Shown here one piece after another: positions 40,662 to 49,261 of a stretch of DNA of 64,000 nucleotides. A program made the position numbers and the translations under genes. Below the pieces are notes generated by a model. The model was not told the origin of the DNA. It searched no databases and saw nothing but the letters and a program-made list of their open reading frames with translations. Source of the DNA: CAZFDT01 sp964518335. GTDB lineage: Bacteria > Planctomycetota > Phycisphaerae > Phycisphaerales > Phycisphaeraceae. Within the stretch, counting starts at the first letter, position 1. Every line of letters starts with the position of its first letter. The stretch is taken from the NCBI GenBank assembly GCA_964518335.1, contig CAZFDT010000012.1, positions 1 to 64,000 of the forward strand. Reading direction: 5' to 3'.

Positions 40662-41930
40662 TCAGCCTTTCACCAGCAAGGCGTGGTAGCTGCCGTCGTG
40701 ATAGGGTTCGCCGCGCGACGAGGGCAGCGCCGCGCCTTCGTGCTGCAGCGTCAGGCCGTGGTGCTGCACGGTCCACGCGGCCTGCTTCTGGTTCTCCTCG
40801 CGTTCGAGGCTGCAGGTGGCGTAGAGGAGGCGGCCGCCACGGGCCAGCAGCGGCGCGGTCTGCTCGATGATCTGCCGCTGCAGGTTGACGAGTTTGTCGA
40901 GCGTGGATTGGTTGAAGCGGTAGCGGGCCTCGGGCCGGCGGGCGAGCACGCCGGTGTTGGAGCAGGGCACGTCCAACAGCAGCAGATCGACGCCCTCGCC
41001 CAGCCGCAGCGCGTCGTTGGGCTCGACCACGCGCACGCGCTCGTGCCCGGCAAACGTCTGGCGCAAGGCGGCGAAGCGGTCCTCATCGACATCGGTGGCG
41101 ATGATCGTCGCCTGGGGGTGCATCGCGGCGAGCTGGCGGGTCTTCGTGCCGCGGCCGGCGCAGTAGTCCAGGGCCCGGGCGATGGGCAGATCGCGGGTGC
41201 ACTGCAGCGGCATGGCGGAGGCCGGGTCCTGCACGCGGCGCGACGGTGACTTGGCGAGAAAGGCCACGAGTTCGTCGTGCGTGCCGGTCCACTGGCGGTG
41301 GTCGTGGGCGGGGCCGTCGAACACGAGGGTGGGCGGCTCGACGGTGCTGTGCCAGCAAAGTTCGGTGGCGGCCGCCTCGCCGTGGGCGTCGAGCCAGCGC
41401 TGCACGAGTCGGCGCGGATGACTGGTGGCGACCGACAGGTGCTGGGCCAGCGACGTACGGGGCGGCAGGATGTCGGCGCGAAGGCGAAGGCGTCTGTGGT
41501 CGATGGGGAGCAGGTCGGCGGCGGGTTCCCACGGGGCGTCTTCGAGGTCGCCGCGCAGCGCGATGAGCTTGCGCAGCACGGCGTTGACGATGCCCGCCGC
41601 GCCGGGCCGCACCAGCTTCTTGGCCAGCGCCACCGATTCATCGACGACGGCGTGATCGGGCAGGCGGTCGAGGAACAGCGCTTGGGCCGCCCCCGCCAGC
41701 AGCACGGCGCGCAGCTTCGGCTCCAGCCGCGACATTTTCTGCGACAGGCAGCGATCGAGCAGGTGCACCAGCGTCATCCACCGCTGCATGACGGTGCGAT
41801 GGATCGCCAGGGCAAGTGCAGCGTCGCGCGGCGGGAGGTTGCCGAACGTCCACGCCCGGGCGTCGAGGTCGGGGAACGCCTCGGCGGCGGGGATGAGGGC
41901 TTCGATCGCGCGTCGGCGTGCGTCGGACAT
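40662..41930 (-). CDS. rsmB: RsmB/NOP family 16S rRNA cytosine-C5 methyltransferase, 422 aa
   Basis: The N-terminal NusB-like domain (IHRTVMQRWMTLVHLLDRC onward, about residues 43-150) precedes the methyltransferase domain. SAM motif I reads LDYCAGRGTKTRQLAAMHP where most homologues have CAAPGGKT. The catalytic cysteines are in LLLDVPCSNTGVLARRPEARYRF and YATCSLEREENQKQ. RsmB makes m5C967 in 16S rRNA of E. coli. Assignment to RsmB rather than another NOP enzyme rests on the NusB-like domain. The GRGTKT variant is unusual. Confidence 0.85.
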   Translation of the reverse strand: MSDARRRAIEALIPAAEAFPDLDARAWTFGNLPPRDAALALAIHRTVMQRWMTLVHLLDRCLSQKMSRLEPKLRAVLLAGAAQALFLDRLPDHAVVDESVALAKKLVRPGAAGIVNAVLRKLIALRGDLEDAPWEPAADLLPIDHRRLRLRADILPPRTSLAQHLSVATSHPRRLVQRWLDAHGEAAATELCWHSTVEPPTLVFDGPAHDHRQWTGTHDELVAFLAKSPSRRVQDPASAMPLQCTRDLPIARALDYCAGRGTKTRQLAAMHPQATIIATDVDEDRFAALRQTFAGHERVRVVEPNDALRLGEGVDLLLLDVPCSNTGVLARRPEARYRFNQSTLDKLVNLQRQIIEQTAPLLARGGRLLYATCSLEREENQKQAAWTVQHHGLTLQHEGAALPSSRGEPYHDGSYHALLVKG

Positions 41931-41948
41931 GGCGCTGGCCCGCGGGCG

Positions 41949-43652
41949 TTACCGTTTGGCCGGCGCCGTCGGCTCGGCGGCCCTGCCCTCGAGGGCCTTG
42001 CGGACCTCGTCGAGCAACTGCTCGACCTTGAACGGCTTGAAGAGCACGTTGGCCAGGCCTTCCTGACTGGCGCGCACGATCGAGTGGTGCGGGTCGTAGC
42101 CGAATCCGGTCATCAGCAGCACGGGCACGGTCTCGCTCATCCGCCGCGCGGCGGCGAAGATCTCGTACCCGTTGCGATAGGGCATCTTGATGTCCGACAG
42201 CACCAGGTCGAAGCTCTGCTGCTCGATGAGGCTCACCGCCTCGTAGCCGTCCTTGGCGGTGGTGGTCACGGCGCCGTGCTTGCTGAGGATGTCGCCGATG
42301 GTCTTGCGGATGTTGATCTCGTCGTCGGCGACGAGGATGCGCTTGCCGCCGAGCACCGGGTCGTGCGTGCTGCTCTTGACCGACTCGGAGCCGATGACGG
42401 TCTTGGGCCCCTCGGCGACGGTGCGGATCGATGCGCGGAGCTGTTCGACGTGCTCGGTGATCTTGTCGAGCCGGCCTCGCATCGTGTCGTCGCCGATGTA
42501 CTCTTCCTTGAGCGTCTGCGCCTCGGTGATGATGTCGTTGAGCGGCTGGGCCATCTCGTGCAGCACGCTCTGGGTGAGCTGGCCGCTGGTCGTGCAGCGC
42601 TCGACCACGAGCAGGTCCAGGATGTGCAGCGCCAGCCCGACGTAGCGCCCGAAGATCTCGGCGAACTGCCGGTCGTCCTCGTCGAACGCACCGACCTTCT
42701 CGCTCTCGACGTTATAGACGCCCACCACCTCGTCGAACAGCAGCAGCGGCACGGTCAGCGAGCTGTGACAGTGAGCCAGACCCAGCACGTAGCGCGGGTC
42801 CTTCTCGGTGTCGTGGCAGATGTAGCTGCGCCCCGTCGCCCCGACGTACCCGCTGATCCCGTTGCCCTCCGGCTGGGCGTACAGGTCGATCTCCAGCGCC
42901 TCGGGCGGCAGGCCCTCGGCGATCACCACCTCCAGCCGGTTGCTCCGCTTGTCCAGCAGGCGGATGGCGAAGTGGTCGAAGTGCATCAGGTCCTTCGAGT
43001 ACTTGATGATCTTGTCCTGCAGGAGCTTGAGCCGCTCCGACGGGGTGAGCTTGGAGATGGCCTCGGCGTCCAGCCGCGCCAGCTCGCGCCCCGCCGCGTC
43101 GATGGCGTCGATCTTCGTCTGCAGCCGCTTGCCGCTGGTCGCGTCCCACACCACCGCCACCACCTGGTGAATCTCGCCGCGCTCCCCCACCACCGGCGAA
43201 CAGATCAGCTCGTAGTAGCGCTCGCCCACCTGGAACGTGAACTTCTTGCTGCGCGGGTGCGCCGCGTCGGTCAAGGGACCCGTCTGCGTCATGAAGATCG
43301 TCTGCGCCTGGCGGCAGATCTTCTTGACGTTCTCGAACACCTCGGGGCTGAACGTCCGCATCCGCTTGTTGGACCAACTGCAGCGGCCGTCGGCGTCCAC
43401 GATGCACACGCCCTCGCCGATCGTGTTGAGCACCAGGCTCGACTTGTCCCCCACCAGCGCACGCTCGAGCGGCAGAAAGTCGCCCACGTCCGTGAAGATC
43501 GCGTGGTACGTCTCCCGACGCAGCGCCTCCATCGCCTGCTCCATCCGCTCCACCACGTCCACCTGGTAGTGCGACGACAGCGACTGCGCCACCTGCTGGG
43601 CAATGGTGAACTTTCCGGCAAGCACCAACACTCGGGGGCGCTGGTCATCCAT
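41949..43652 (-). CDS. PAS/GAF signalling protein with C-terminal receiver domain, 567 aa
   Basis: Order of domains: a short N-terminal receiver-like region (RVLVLAGKFTIAQQVAQSL, about 1-60), a PAS domain around residues 75-175 (LNTIGEGVCIVDADGRCSWSNKRM), a GAF domain (about 210-360, ending AEIFGRYVGLALHILDLL), a coiled segment, and a full receiver domain (KRILVADDEINIRKTIGDIL, LVLSDIKMPYRNGYEI, FKPFKVEQLLDEV) at about 430-555. The helical stretch VLHEMAQPLNDIITEAQTLKEE resembles a degenerate histidine-kinase dimerisation helix, but no ATPase domain follows. It probably relays or receives phosphate from a separate kinase. Confidence 0.85.
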   Translation of the reverse strand: MDDQRPRVLVLAGKFTIAQQVAQSLSSHYQVDVVERMEQAMEALRRETYHAIFTDVGDFLPLERALVGDKSSLVLNTIGEGVCIVDADGRCSWSNKRMRTFSPEVFENVKKICRQAQTIFMTQTGPLTDAAHPRSKKFTFQVGERYYELICSPVVGERGEIHQVVAVVWDATSGKRLQTKIDAIDAAGRELARLDAEAISKLTPSERLKLLQDKIIKYSKDLMHFDHFAIRLLDKRSNRLEVVIAEGLPPEALEIDLYAQPEGNGISGYVGATGRSYICHDTEKDPRYVLGLAHCHSSLTVPLLLFDEVVGVYNVESEKVGAFDEDDRQFAEIFGRYVGLALHILDLLVVERCTTSGQLTQSVLHEMAQPLNDIITEAQTLKEEYIGDDTMRGRLDKITEHVEQLRASIRTVAEGPKTVIGSESVKSSTHDPVLGGKRILVADDEINIRKTIGDILSKHGAVTTTAKDGYEAVSLIEQQSFDLVLSDIKMPYRNGYEIFAAARRMSETVPVLLMTGFGYDPHHSIVRASQEGLANVLFKPFKVEQLLDEVRKALEGRAAEPTAPAKR

Positions 43653-43843
43653 AGCACTCACACCTTCACGAACCGGCGGGCCCATCGCACTATTCGACCC
43701 ACGCGGCCCGGCACATCATCTCACGCCATCACCACCTGCCGCCGCTGCGACGGCCGGTGCGGCCCTCCATGGCATTATCGGTTGGCCCCCGCCATCCGAC
43801 GAATCTTAGGTAAGCCATGGCTCGATCGCCACATGGGCACATA

Positions 43844-43873
43844 TCCCTAGGCGTCGCGTCCCTAGGCGTCGCG
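43844..43873. repeat. 15-bp tandem duplication over a stop codon
   Basis: TCCCTAGGCGTCGCG occurs twice in direct succession (43844-43858, 43859-43873). The second copy contains the final codons and TAG stop of the polyprenyl synthase gene. Confidence 0.85.
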
Positions 43874-44887
43874 GGTGAGCACCGCGTCGGCCATCCTTTC
43901 CATCAGCCGCCGCGCCGGCGTATCGGGCAGCACCTGCAGCGACCCCTTGGCCTGGCCCACCAGCCGCGAGGCCCACTGCCGGGCGTACCCCACCGACTCG
44001 CCCTGGCGCACCAGCAGCCTCGCCTCGTCCAATAACGCGTCGTAGCCACCCCCCTCCCCACCCCCCTCGGCCTCGCCCAGCCCGTCGCAGATCGACCGCA
44101 GCCGACGACGCTCCGACGCCGACGCGTGCTTCACAAAGTGAATCAGCGGCAGCGTCAGCTTGCCCTTCTGCAGGTCGCGCCCCAGGCTCTTGCCCACCGT
44201 CGCCTCCCGCCCCAGCAGGTCCAGCAGGTCATCGACGATCTGGAAGGCGATGCCCACCTTCTCGCCGTAGTCGTACAGCCCGCCGATCGCCGCCGCCTCC
44301 GCGTCGCTCAGCTCGCCGCCCAGGCGGCAGCACGTGCCGCACAGGCTCGCCGTCTTGCGGCGGATGATCTCGAAGTAGGTCCGCTCGTCGAGCTCCCAGT
44401 TACGGCGGTTGGCCAACTGCAACAGCTCGCCCTCGCACACCGTGTTGGTGGCGTCGGCGATCATCTGGCTGATGCGCGGCCGGTTGAGGCTCGAACACAG
44501 GTGGTAGGCGTGGCTGATGAGGTAGTCGCCGAGCATGACCGCCGTCTCGTTGCCTTCGAGCTCGTTGACGGTCACGCCGCCGCGGCGGACCTGGGCCTCG
44601 TCGAGGATGTCGTCGTGGACCAGCGTGGCCATGTGGACCATCTCGACCACCGCCGCCACCACGCGATGGGCCGTGCGATCCTGCTCGCCCGACTCGCTGG
44701 CCATGCCCGACAGGAGCACGAGCGTCGGCCGCAGCATCTTGCCGCGGTAGCGCTCGACATGACTGACCAGGCGATTGACACACGGCAGGTCGCTGAGCAG
44801 CTCGGCGACGAATCGGCTCTCCGCGTCGGCGAGGTCGGCCGACAGCCGCTCGCTCACCACGCCATCCTGTTGTGCCAGCAGCATCAT
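43862..44887 (-). CDS. Polyprenyl diphosphate synthase, 341 aa
   Basis: The isoprenyl synthase motifs are intact: GKMLRPTLVLLSG (substrate-binding), first Asp-rich motif LVHDDILDEAQVRRG (near residue 95) and second Asp-rich motif FQIVDDLLDLLG (near residue 215). It condenses isopentenyl diphosphate with allylic primers to make a long-chain polyprenyl diphosphate, as for menaquinone or undecaprenyl-like lipids. Chain length cannot be read off. A Gly/Glu insertion (EAEGGGEGGGYD) occurs near residue 285. Divergent from the Ser/Thr kinase across 286 nt. Confidence 0.92.
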   Translation of the reverse strand: MMLLAQQDGVVSERLSADLADAESRFVAELLSDLPCVNRLVSHVERYRGKMLRPTLVLLSGMASESGEQDRTAHRVVAAVVEMVHMATLVHDDILDEAQVRRGGVTVNELEGNETAVMLGDYLISHAYHLCSSLNRPRISQMIADATNTVCEGELLQLANRRNWELDERTYFEIIRRKTASLCGTCCRLGGELSDAEAAAIGGLYDYGEKVGIAFQIVDDLLDLLGREATVGKSLGRDLQKGKLTLPLIHFVKHASASERRRLRSICDGLGEAEGGGEGGGYDALLDEARLLVRQGESVGYARQWASRLVGQAKGSLQVLPDTPARRLMERMADAVLTRDA

Positions 44888-45173
44888 GGCAGCGTCACCG
44901 ATCCGGGCCTCGCCGGTGTGGGACTGAATTCCGACTCCCGCCGGGGCAGGCTTTCCCGAGGGGCATTGTAGTCGGGACCGGCCCCGATGAGCCAGCCCAT
45001 CTTACGCCATCGTCGCCACGCGGCGCGACGCCGGTTATCGGGCCGCGCCAATCGCGTCGGGGAGGTTGACGACGCCGCAACCCAACTCTACGCTTTGTCA
45101 GGTCCGCTCGCGTTGGTTCATCGCAGTTGCCGCTCGTGCCGTTCCGGGTCGTCACGGCCACGCCGAGGAACTC

Positions 45174-46415
45174 ATGGCCGAAGCCACCCAGGTCAACCCC
45201 AGCCTCGATTCCATGCTCGGTCGGCTCGTCGTCGAGCAGGGCCTGGCCACCGCCGACGAAGTCCGCGACGTCATTCAACTGCAACGCCAGCTTTCCGGCG
45301 ACAGCGACGTCAAGCAGCGCAGCCTCGCCGATCTTCTGATCGAAAGCGGGATCGTCACGCGGCGTCAGATCGAGCGCATCCGTCCCAAGGCCGAGGCCGA
45401 GCGCGGCGGCCAGCAGATCCCCGGGTTCCAGATCATCGAGCGCCTTGGCGCCGGCGCCATGGCGACGGTGTACAAGGCGCGGCAGGTCAGTCTCGACCGC
45501 ATGGTCGCGGTGAAGATCCTGCCCCTGAAGTTCACCAGCAACGCCCAGTTCGTCGATCGCTTCTACGCCGAAGGCCGCGCCGCGGCGAAGCTCAACCACC
45601 CCAACATCGTGCAGGCCATCGACGTGGGCAAGGCCGGCGAGTTCCACTACTTCGTCATGGAGTACGTCGAGGGCAAGACGGTCTTCGACGTGCTCACCGA
45701 CAAGGGCCGCTACGCCGAGCGCGACGCGCTGAACGTGATGATCCAGGTCGCCCGCGCCCTGGAGCACGCCCACGCGGCGGGGTTCATCCACCGCGACGTG
45801 AAGCCCAAGAACATCATGATCACGCGCGACGGGACGGCGAAGCTGGCGGACATGGGCCTGGCGCGGGCGGTCAGCGACCGCGAGGCCGCCGAGGCCGAGG
45901 CCGGCAAAGCGTTCGGCACGCCCTACTACATCAGCCCCGAGCAGATCCGCGGCGAGGTCAACGTCGATTACCGCGCCGACATCTACTCCTTCGGCGCCAC
46001 GCTCTACCACATGGTCACCGGGCAGGTCCCCTTCGACGCGGCCAGCCCCTCGGCCGTGATGCACAAGCACCTCAAGGCCAAGCTCGTCCCCGCCGACCAC
46101 GTCAACCCCAGCCTCTCGGCGGGCATCGGCGAAGTCATCGAGGTGTGCATGGCCAAGGACCGCGACCGTCGCTACGCCAACACCACCGACATGCTCGAGG
46201 ACCTCGAGGCCTGCGCCCGCGGCGAGCCGCCCATGCAGGCGCGGCGCAAGTTCGACCTGGGCAAGCTCGCCTCGCTCGAGACCGGCGAAGCGCCCCCGCC
46301 GACCACCCTCGAACCCGCCCCGCTCACCAGCCAGCCCGCCTTCTGGGCCGCCGTCGCCGGCTGGTCCCTGGCCGCCATCCTCCTCGTCGTCGTCGGGTTC
46401 ACCGCCAGCTCGTGA
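45174..46415 (+). CDS. Membrane-anchored Ser/Thr protein kinase with GspE-N-like sensor segment, 413 aa
   Basis: Residues 10-75 (LDSMLGRLVVEQGLATADEVRDVIQLQ, LADLLIESGIVTRRQIERI) resemble two halves of the MshE/GspE N-terminal domain, which binds nucleotides in secretion ATPases. The kinase domain (about 85-350) has G-loop GAGAMATVY, K114 in VAVKIL, HRDVKPKN (H206-R207-D208) and DMG (D226) in place of DFG, all compatible with activity. A single membrane helix (WAAVAGWSLAAILLVVVGF) ends the protein, so the kinase is cytoplasmic with essentially no external domain. The start has GAGGAA upstream. Confidence 0.9.
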   Translation: MAEATQVNPSLDSMLGRLVVEQGLATADEVRDVIQLQRQLSGDSDVKQRSLADLLIESGIVTRRQIERIRPKAEAERGGQQIPGFQIIERLGAGAMATVYKARQVSLDRMVAVKILPLKFTSNAQFVDRFYAEGRAAAKLNHPNIVQAIDVGKAGEFHYFVMEYVEGKTVFDVLTDKGRYAERDALNVMIQVARALEHAHAAGFIHRDVKPKNIMITRDGTAKLADMGLARAVSDREAAEAEAGKAFGTPYYISPEQIRGEVNVDYRADIYSFGATLYHMVTGQVPFDAASPSAVMHKHLKAKLVPADHVNPSLSAGIGEVIEVCMAKDRDRRYANTTDMLEDLEACARGEPPMQARRKFDLGKLASLETGEAPPPTTLEPAPLTSQPAFWAAVAGWSLAAILLVVVGFTASS

Positions 46416-46426
46416 ACCCCGCCGCT

Positions 46427-46816
46427 TCAGCCATAGCCCAGACGCTCCAGGTCGTCCTCGTCGAGTCCGAAGTGGTGGCCGATCTCGTGCAGCAGCGTGA
46501 TCCGGATCTGCTCCCGCAATCCCGCACGATCCCCGCCGCGACGCCAGTTGGCCACACGCATGATCGGCCCGCGAAACAGCATCATCCGATCGGGCATCCC
46601 CCCCGAGTGCTCCACGCTCCGGTGCGTCAGCGCCACGCCCCAGTGCAGCCCGCACAAGTCCTCGCCCGGCTCCAGCCCCATCTCCTCGGCTAACTGCCGC
46701 GACGGCTCGTCCTCCACAATCAGCGGAACCTCCTCCAGCAACTCCAGAAGATGCGCCGGCAACGCCGCCATCACCTCCTCGAGCATCTGATCGAACATCC
46801 GTCGTGCATCGGCCAT
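46427..46816 (-). CDS. Zincin-like metallopeptidase family protein, 129 aa
   Basis: The C-terminal motif LLHEIGHHFGLDEDDLERLGYG is the HExxHxxGxxxxD zinc site of the small minimal-zincin family (PF06262-like). LIVEDEPSRQLAEEMG in the N-terminal half also fits. These proteins are about 115-130 residues with unknown substrates. The open frame upstream on the same strand has no stop before this start (see 46829-47390). It converges on the kinase gene with 11 nt between. Confidence 0.85.
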   Translation of the reverse strand: MADARRMFDQMLEEVMAALPAHLLELLEEVPLIVEDEPSRQLAEEMGLEPGEDLCGLHWGVALTHRSVEHSGGMPDRMMLFRGPIMRVANWRRGGDRAGLREQIRITLLHEIGHHFGLDEDDLERLGYG

Positions 46817-46828
46817 GGCCCCCGGAAG

Positions 46829-47390
<562 letters not shown>

Positions 47391-47451
47391 GGGTGATCTC
47401 CGGGTTCGTGCCGGCGGCCGATCGCCGCCTCCACCCAAGGCCCGAGCGTCA

Positions 47452-47469
47452 CGTTTGTGCGCACAAACG
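47452..47469. promoter_or_regulatory. Perfect 18-bp palindrome, operator candidate
   Basis: CGTTTGTGCGCACAAACG lies 62 nt upstream of the DNA-binding-like gene start. A related half-site ATTTGTGCGCGC occurs at about 47563. The symmetric form fits a dimeric repressor. Confidence 0.5.
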
Positions 47470-47655
47470 CGACCGTCGCCGCCCCGCCGCGGGACGCAAG
47501 TGCAGCAACGTCCGGGATTAACGCGAAAGTCCGCCTGCGCGAAAAATGGGCCTACCCCCGGACCAATTTGTGCGCGCGCCGCGGCCCATTTGCGAACCAG
47601 TCGCAACAAGCCCCCTTAACAACCCCGCACGGGCATGACATAGCGACAAGCCTTC

Positions 47656-47690
47656 TATGGAGTGCGGCGGCATCGACGCCGCAGTCCATA
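47656..47690. repeat. Hairpin element with 14-bp stem
   Basis: TATGGAGTGCGGCG pairs with CGCCGCAGTCCATA except for one G-G mismatch, around a 7-nt loop. No T-tract follows. Confidence 0.5.
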
Positions 47691-47761
47691 AGGTCCCCGG
47701 CTGATCGTTCGATCAGGGCACTGGCTCACTGCAGCGGCGCCGCGGCGCGCGGCTTTGCGCT

Positions 47762-47767
47762 TAGGAT
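47762..47767 (+). promoter_or_regulatory. -10-like box 6 nt before rlmN
   Basis: TAGGAT is separated from the rlmN ATG by AGTGCC only, and there is no Shine-Dalgarno sequence. A leaderless transcript is likely. Confidence 0.4.
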
Positions 47768-47773
47768 AGTGCC

Positions 47774-48853
47774 ATGGACGCACGGCCTCACGTGTTCGAT
47801 CTCGACCCACCGGCGCTGGCCGAGGCGCTGGCGCCGCTGGGGTTTCGGCCTTTTGCCGCGGGACAGGTGCTCGAGTGGGTTTATCGCCACGGCGTGGCCG
47901 ACCCCCACAAGATGACGAATCTGGCCAAGGCTCAGCGCGAGGCGTTGGCCCAGGCGATCGCGTTCACCCGCGGCACGATCGTGCGGCAGCAGCTCGCCAC
48001 CGACGGGACGCACAAGCTGCTGATGAACTGGGGCGGCGGGGCGACCGACGAGACCGAGTGCGTCATGATCCCCACGGCGGCGCGGCGGACGGCGTGCATC
48101 TCCAGCCAGGTGGGCTGCCCCGTGGGCTGCCGCTTCTGCGCCTCGGGCCTGGGCGGGCTCGACGGCAACCTCAGCGCGGGCCAGATCGTCGAGCAGGTGT
48201 GGCAACTGCAGCACTCGACGTCCAGCCCCCGCCCCGCGCCCCGCATCACGAACGTGGTGTTCATGGGCATGGGCGAGCCGCTGGCGAACTTCGACAGCGT
48301 CGTCGCGGCGATCCACAGGCTCACTGCAGCGTGGGGCATGGGCATCTCGGCGCGGCGGATCACGGTGAGCACGGTCGGGCTGCCCGCGCAGATCCGGCGG
48401 CTCGCCGAGATCGACCTGCCCATCACGCTGGCGATCAGCCTGCACGCGCCCGACGACGAGATTCGCCGGCGGATCATCCCGTGGGCGCAGTTCGTGTCGA
48501 TCGATCAGCTCGTCGAGGCCGGCCGGCACTATTTCGAGCGGACGGGGCGGGAGGTGACGCTCGAGTACATCCTGCTGCGCGAGGTCAACGACCGGCCGCA
48601 GCACGCGCGGGAGCTGGCGCGGGTGGCGGGTCAACTGCGCAGCAACGTGAACCTGATCCGCTACAACGAGGTGAAGGGGCTGGCGTTCGACCGGCCCACG
48701 AGCGAGGACGTGCGGCAGTTCCAGGCGATTCTGAGGCGAGCGGGGGTCAACGCGCACATCCGCGCCAGCCGCGGCCGGGACATCGCCGCGGCGTGCGGGC
48801 AGTTGCGTCACGAACACGGCGCCGCGACGCCGCTGACCGTCGCCGGGTCGTGA
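47774..48853 (+). CDS. rlmN: 23S rRNA (A2503-C2) methyltransferase RlmN, 359 aa
   Basis: A radical-SAM enzyme with the cluster motif CPVGCRFCASGLGG (CxxxCxxC, near residue 115), VVFMGMGEPLANFDSV, VSTVGLP and SLHAPDDEIRRRIIP. The second conserved cysteine is in RGRDIAAACGQLRHE near the C-terminus. It methylates A2503 of 23S rRNA and A37 of some tRNAs. Length is normal. A GCTCACTGCAGC motif is in frame at 48320 (LTAAWG). Divergent from the DNA-binding-like gene. Confidence 0.95.
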   Translation: MDARPHVFDLDPPALAEALAPLGFRPFAAGQVLEWVYRHGVADPHKMTNLAKAQREALAQAIAFTRGTIVRQQLATDGTHKLLMNWGGGATDETECVMIPTAARRTACISSQVGCPVGCRFCASGLGGLDGNLSAGQIVEQVWQLQHSTSSPRPAPRITNVVFMGMGEPLANFDSVVAAIHRLTAAWGMGISARRITVSTVGLPAQIRRLAEIDLPITLAISLHAPDDEIRRRIIPWAQFVSIDQLVEAGRHYFERTGREVTLEYILLREVNDRPQHARELARVAGQLRSNVNLIRYNEVKGLAFDRPTSEDVRQFQAILRRAGVNAHIRASRGRDIAAACGQLRHEHGAATPLTVAGS

Positions 48854-48891
48854 CGACGGCGCGATCACTTGCTCACGCCGCCGCGTCGGCG

Positions 48892-48897
48892 TAATCT
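48892..48897 (+). promoter_or_regulatory. -10-like box before the 84-aa gene
   Basis: TAATCT ends 9 nt before the ATG at 48907 and no Shine-Dalgarno sequence is visible. Confidence 0.3.
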
Positions 48898-48906
48898 TTC
48901 GCCGCC

Positions 48907-49161
48907 ATGACGGTGTATGAGACGACCAATCCGCAGCAGATCCGCATGTGGTGCGAGGCGATCGGGTACTGGCCGGCGTGCCTGCCGGGGCAGCCCGACC
49001 GCATCCGCATCGGGGGCAACCCGTTCGTCGAGCCGGAGGAGCTGGAGCTGCTGGACTGGGAGGACTGGGCCAGGGCGTTCGCCGCGCGTCAGCTCAAGTT
49101 CGTGTACGACCCGAACAAGGGCTGGTGCGATCTGCAGGCGCGGAACGTGCGGCCGGATTGA
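48907..49161 (+). CDS. Small acidic protein of unknown function, 84 aa
   Basis: The sequence (MTVYETTNPQQIRMWCEAIGYWPACLPGQPDRIRIGGNP, then LELLDWEDWARAFAARQLKFVYDPNKGWCDLQ) is Trp-rich and looks like a compact folded domain. No family is recognised. It follows rlmN by 53 nt and may be on its own leaderless transcript. Codon use matches its neighbours. Confidence 0.6.
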   Translation: MTVYETTNPQQIRMWCEAIGYWPACLPGQPDRIRIGGNPFVEPEELELLDWEDWARAFAARQLKFVYDPNKGWCDLQARNVRPD

Positions 49162-49185
49162 GAGGAATGGGGAAGGGAGTAGTGA

Positions 49186-49250
49186 GTAGGGAGTAGGCAG
49201 TAGGAAATGCCATTCTGACTACTCTCTACTCCCTACTGCCTACTCCCTAC
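49186..49250. repeat. Inverted array of heptamers between convergent genes
   Basis: GTAGGGAGTAGGCAGTAGG (49186-49204) pairs perfectly with 49232-49250. Each arm is built of 7-nt units RAGTAGG, with further units outside the arms. It resembles in design, not in sequence, the array at 25350-25405. Confidence 0.85.
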
Positions 49251-49261
49251 GCCTTATGCCT

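Larger units (their letters stand above)
47391..47773. other. 383-nt divergent spacer
   Basis: Between the DNA-binding-like gene and rlmN. It holds a perfect 18-bp palindrome (47452-47469), a 14-bp hairpin with one mismatch (47656-47690), a GCTCACTGCAGC motif (47725) and a -10 box at 47762. No gene is evident. Confidence 0.5.

Noticed and set aside
41277..43850. 857-codon open frame on the plus strand
   Set aside because: It is antisense to rsmB and the PAS/GAF/REC gene and has shadow-like composition.
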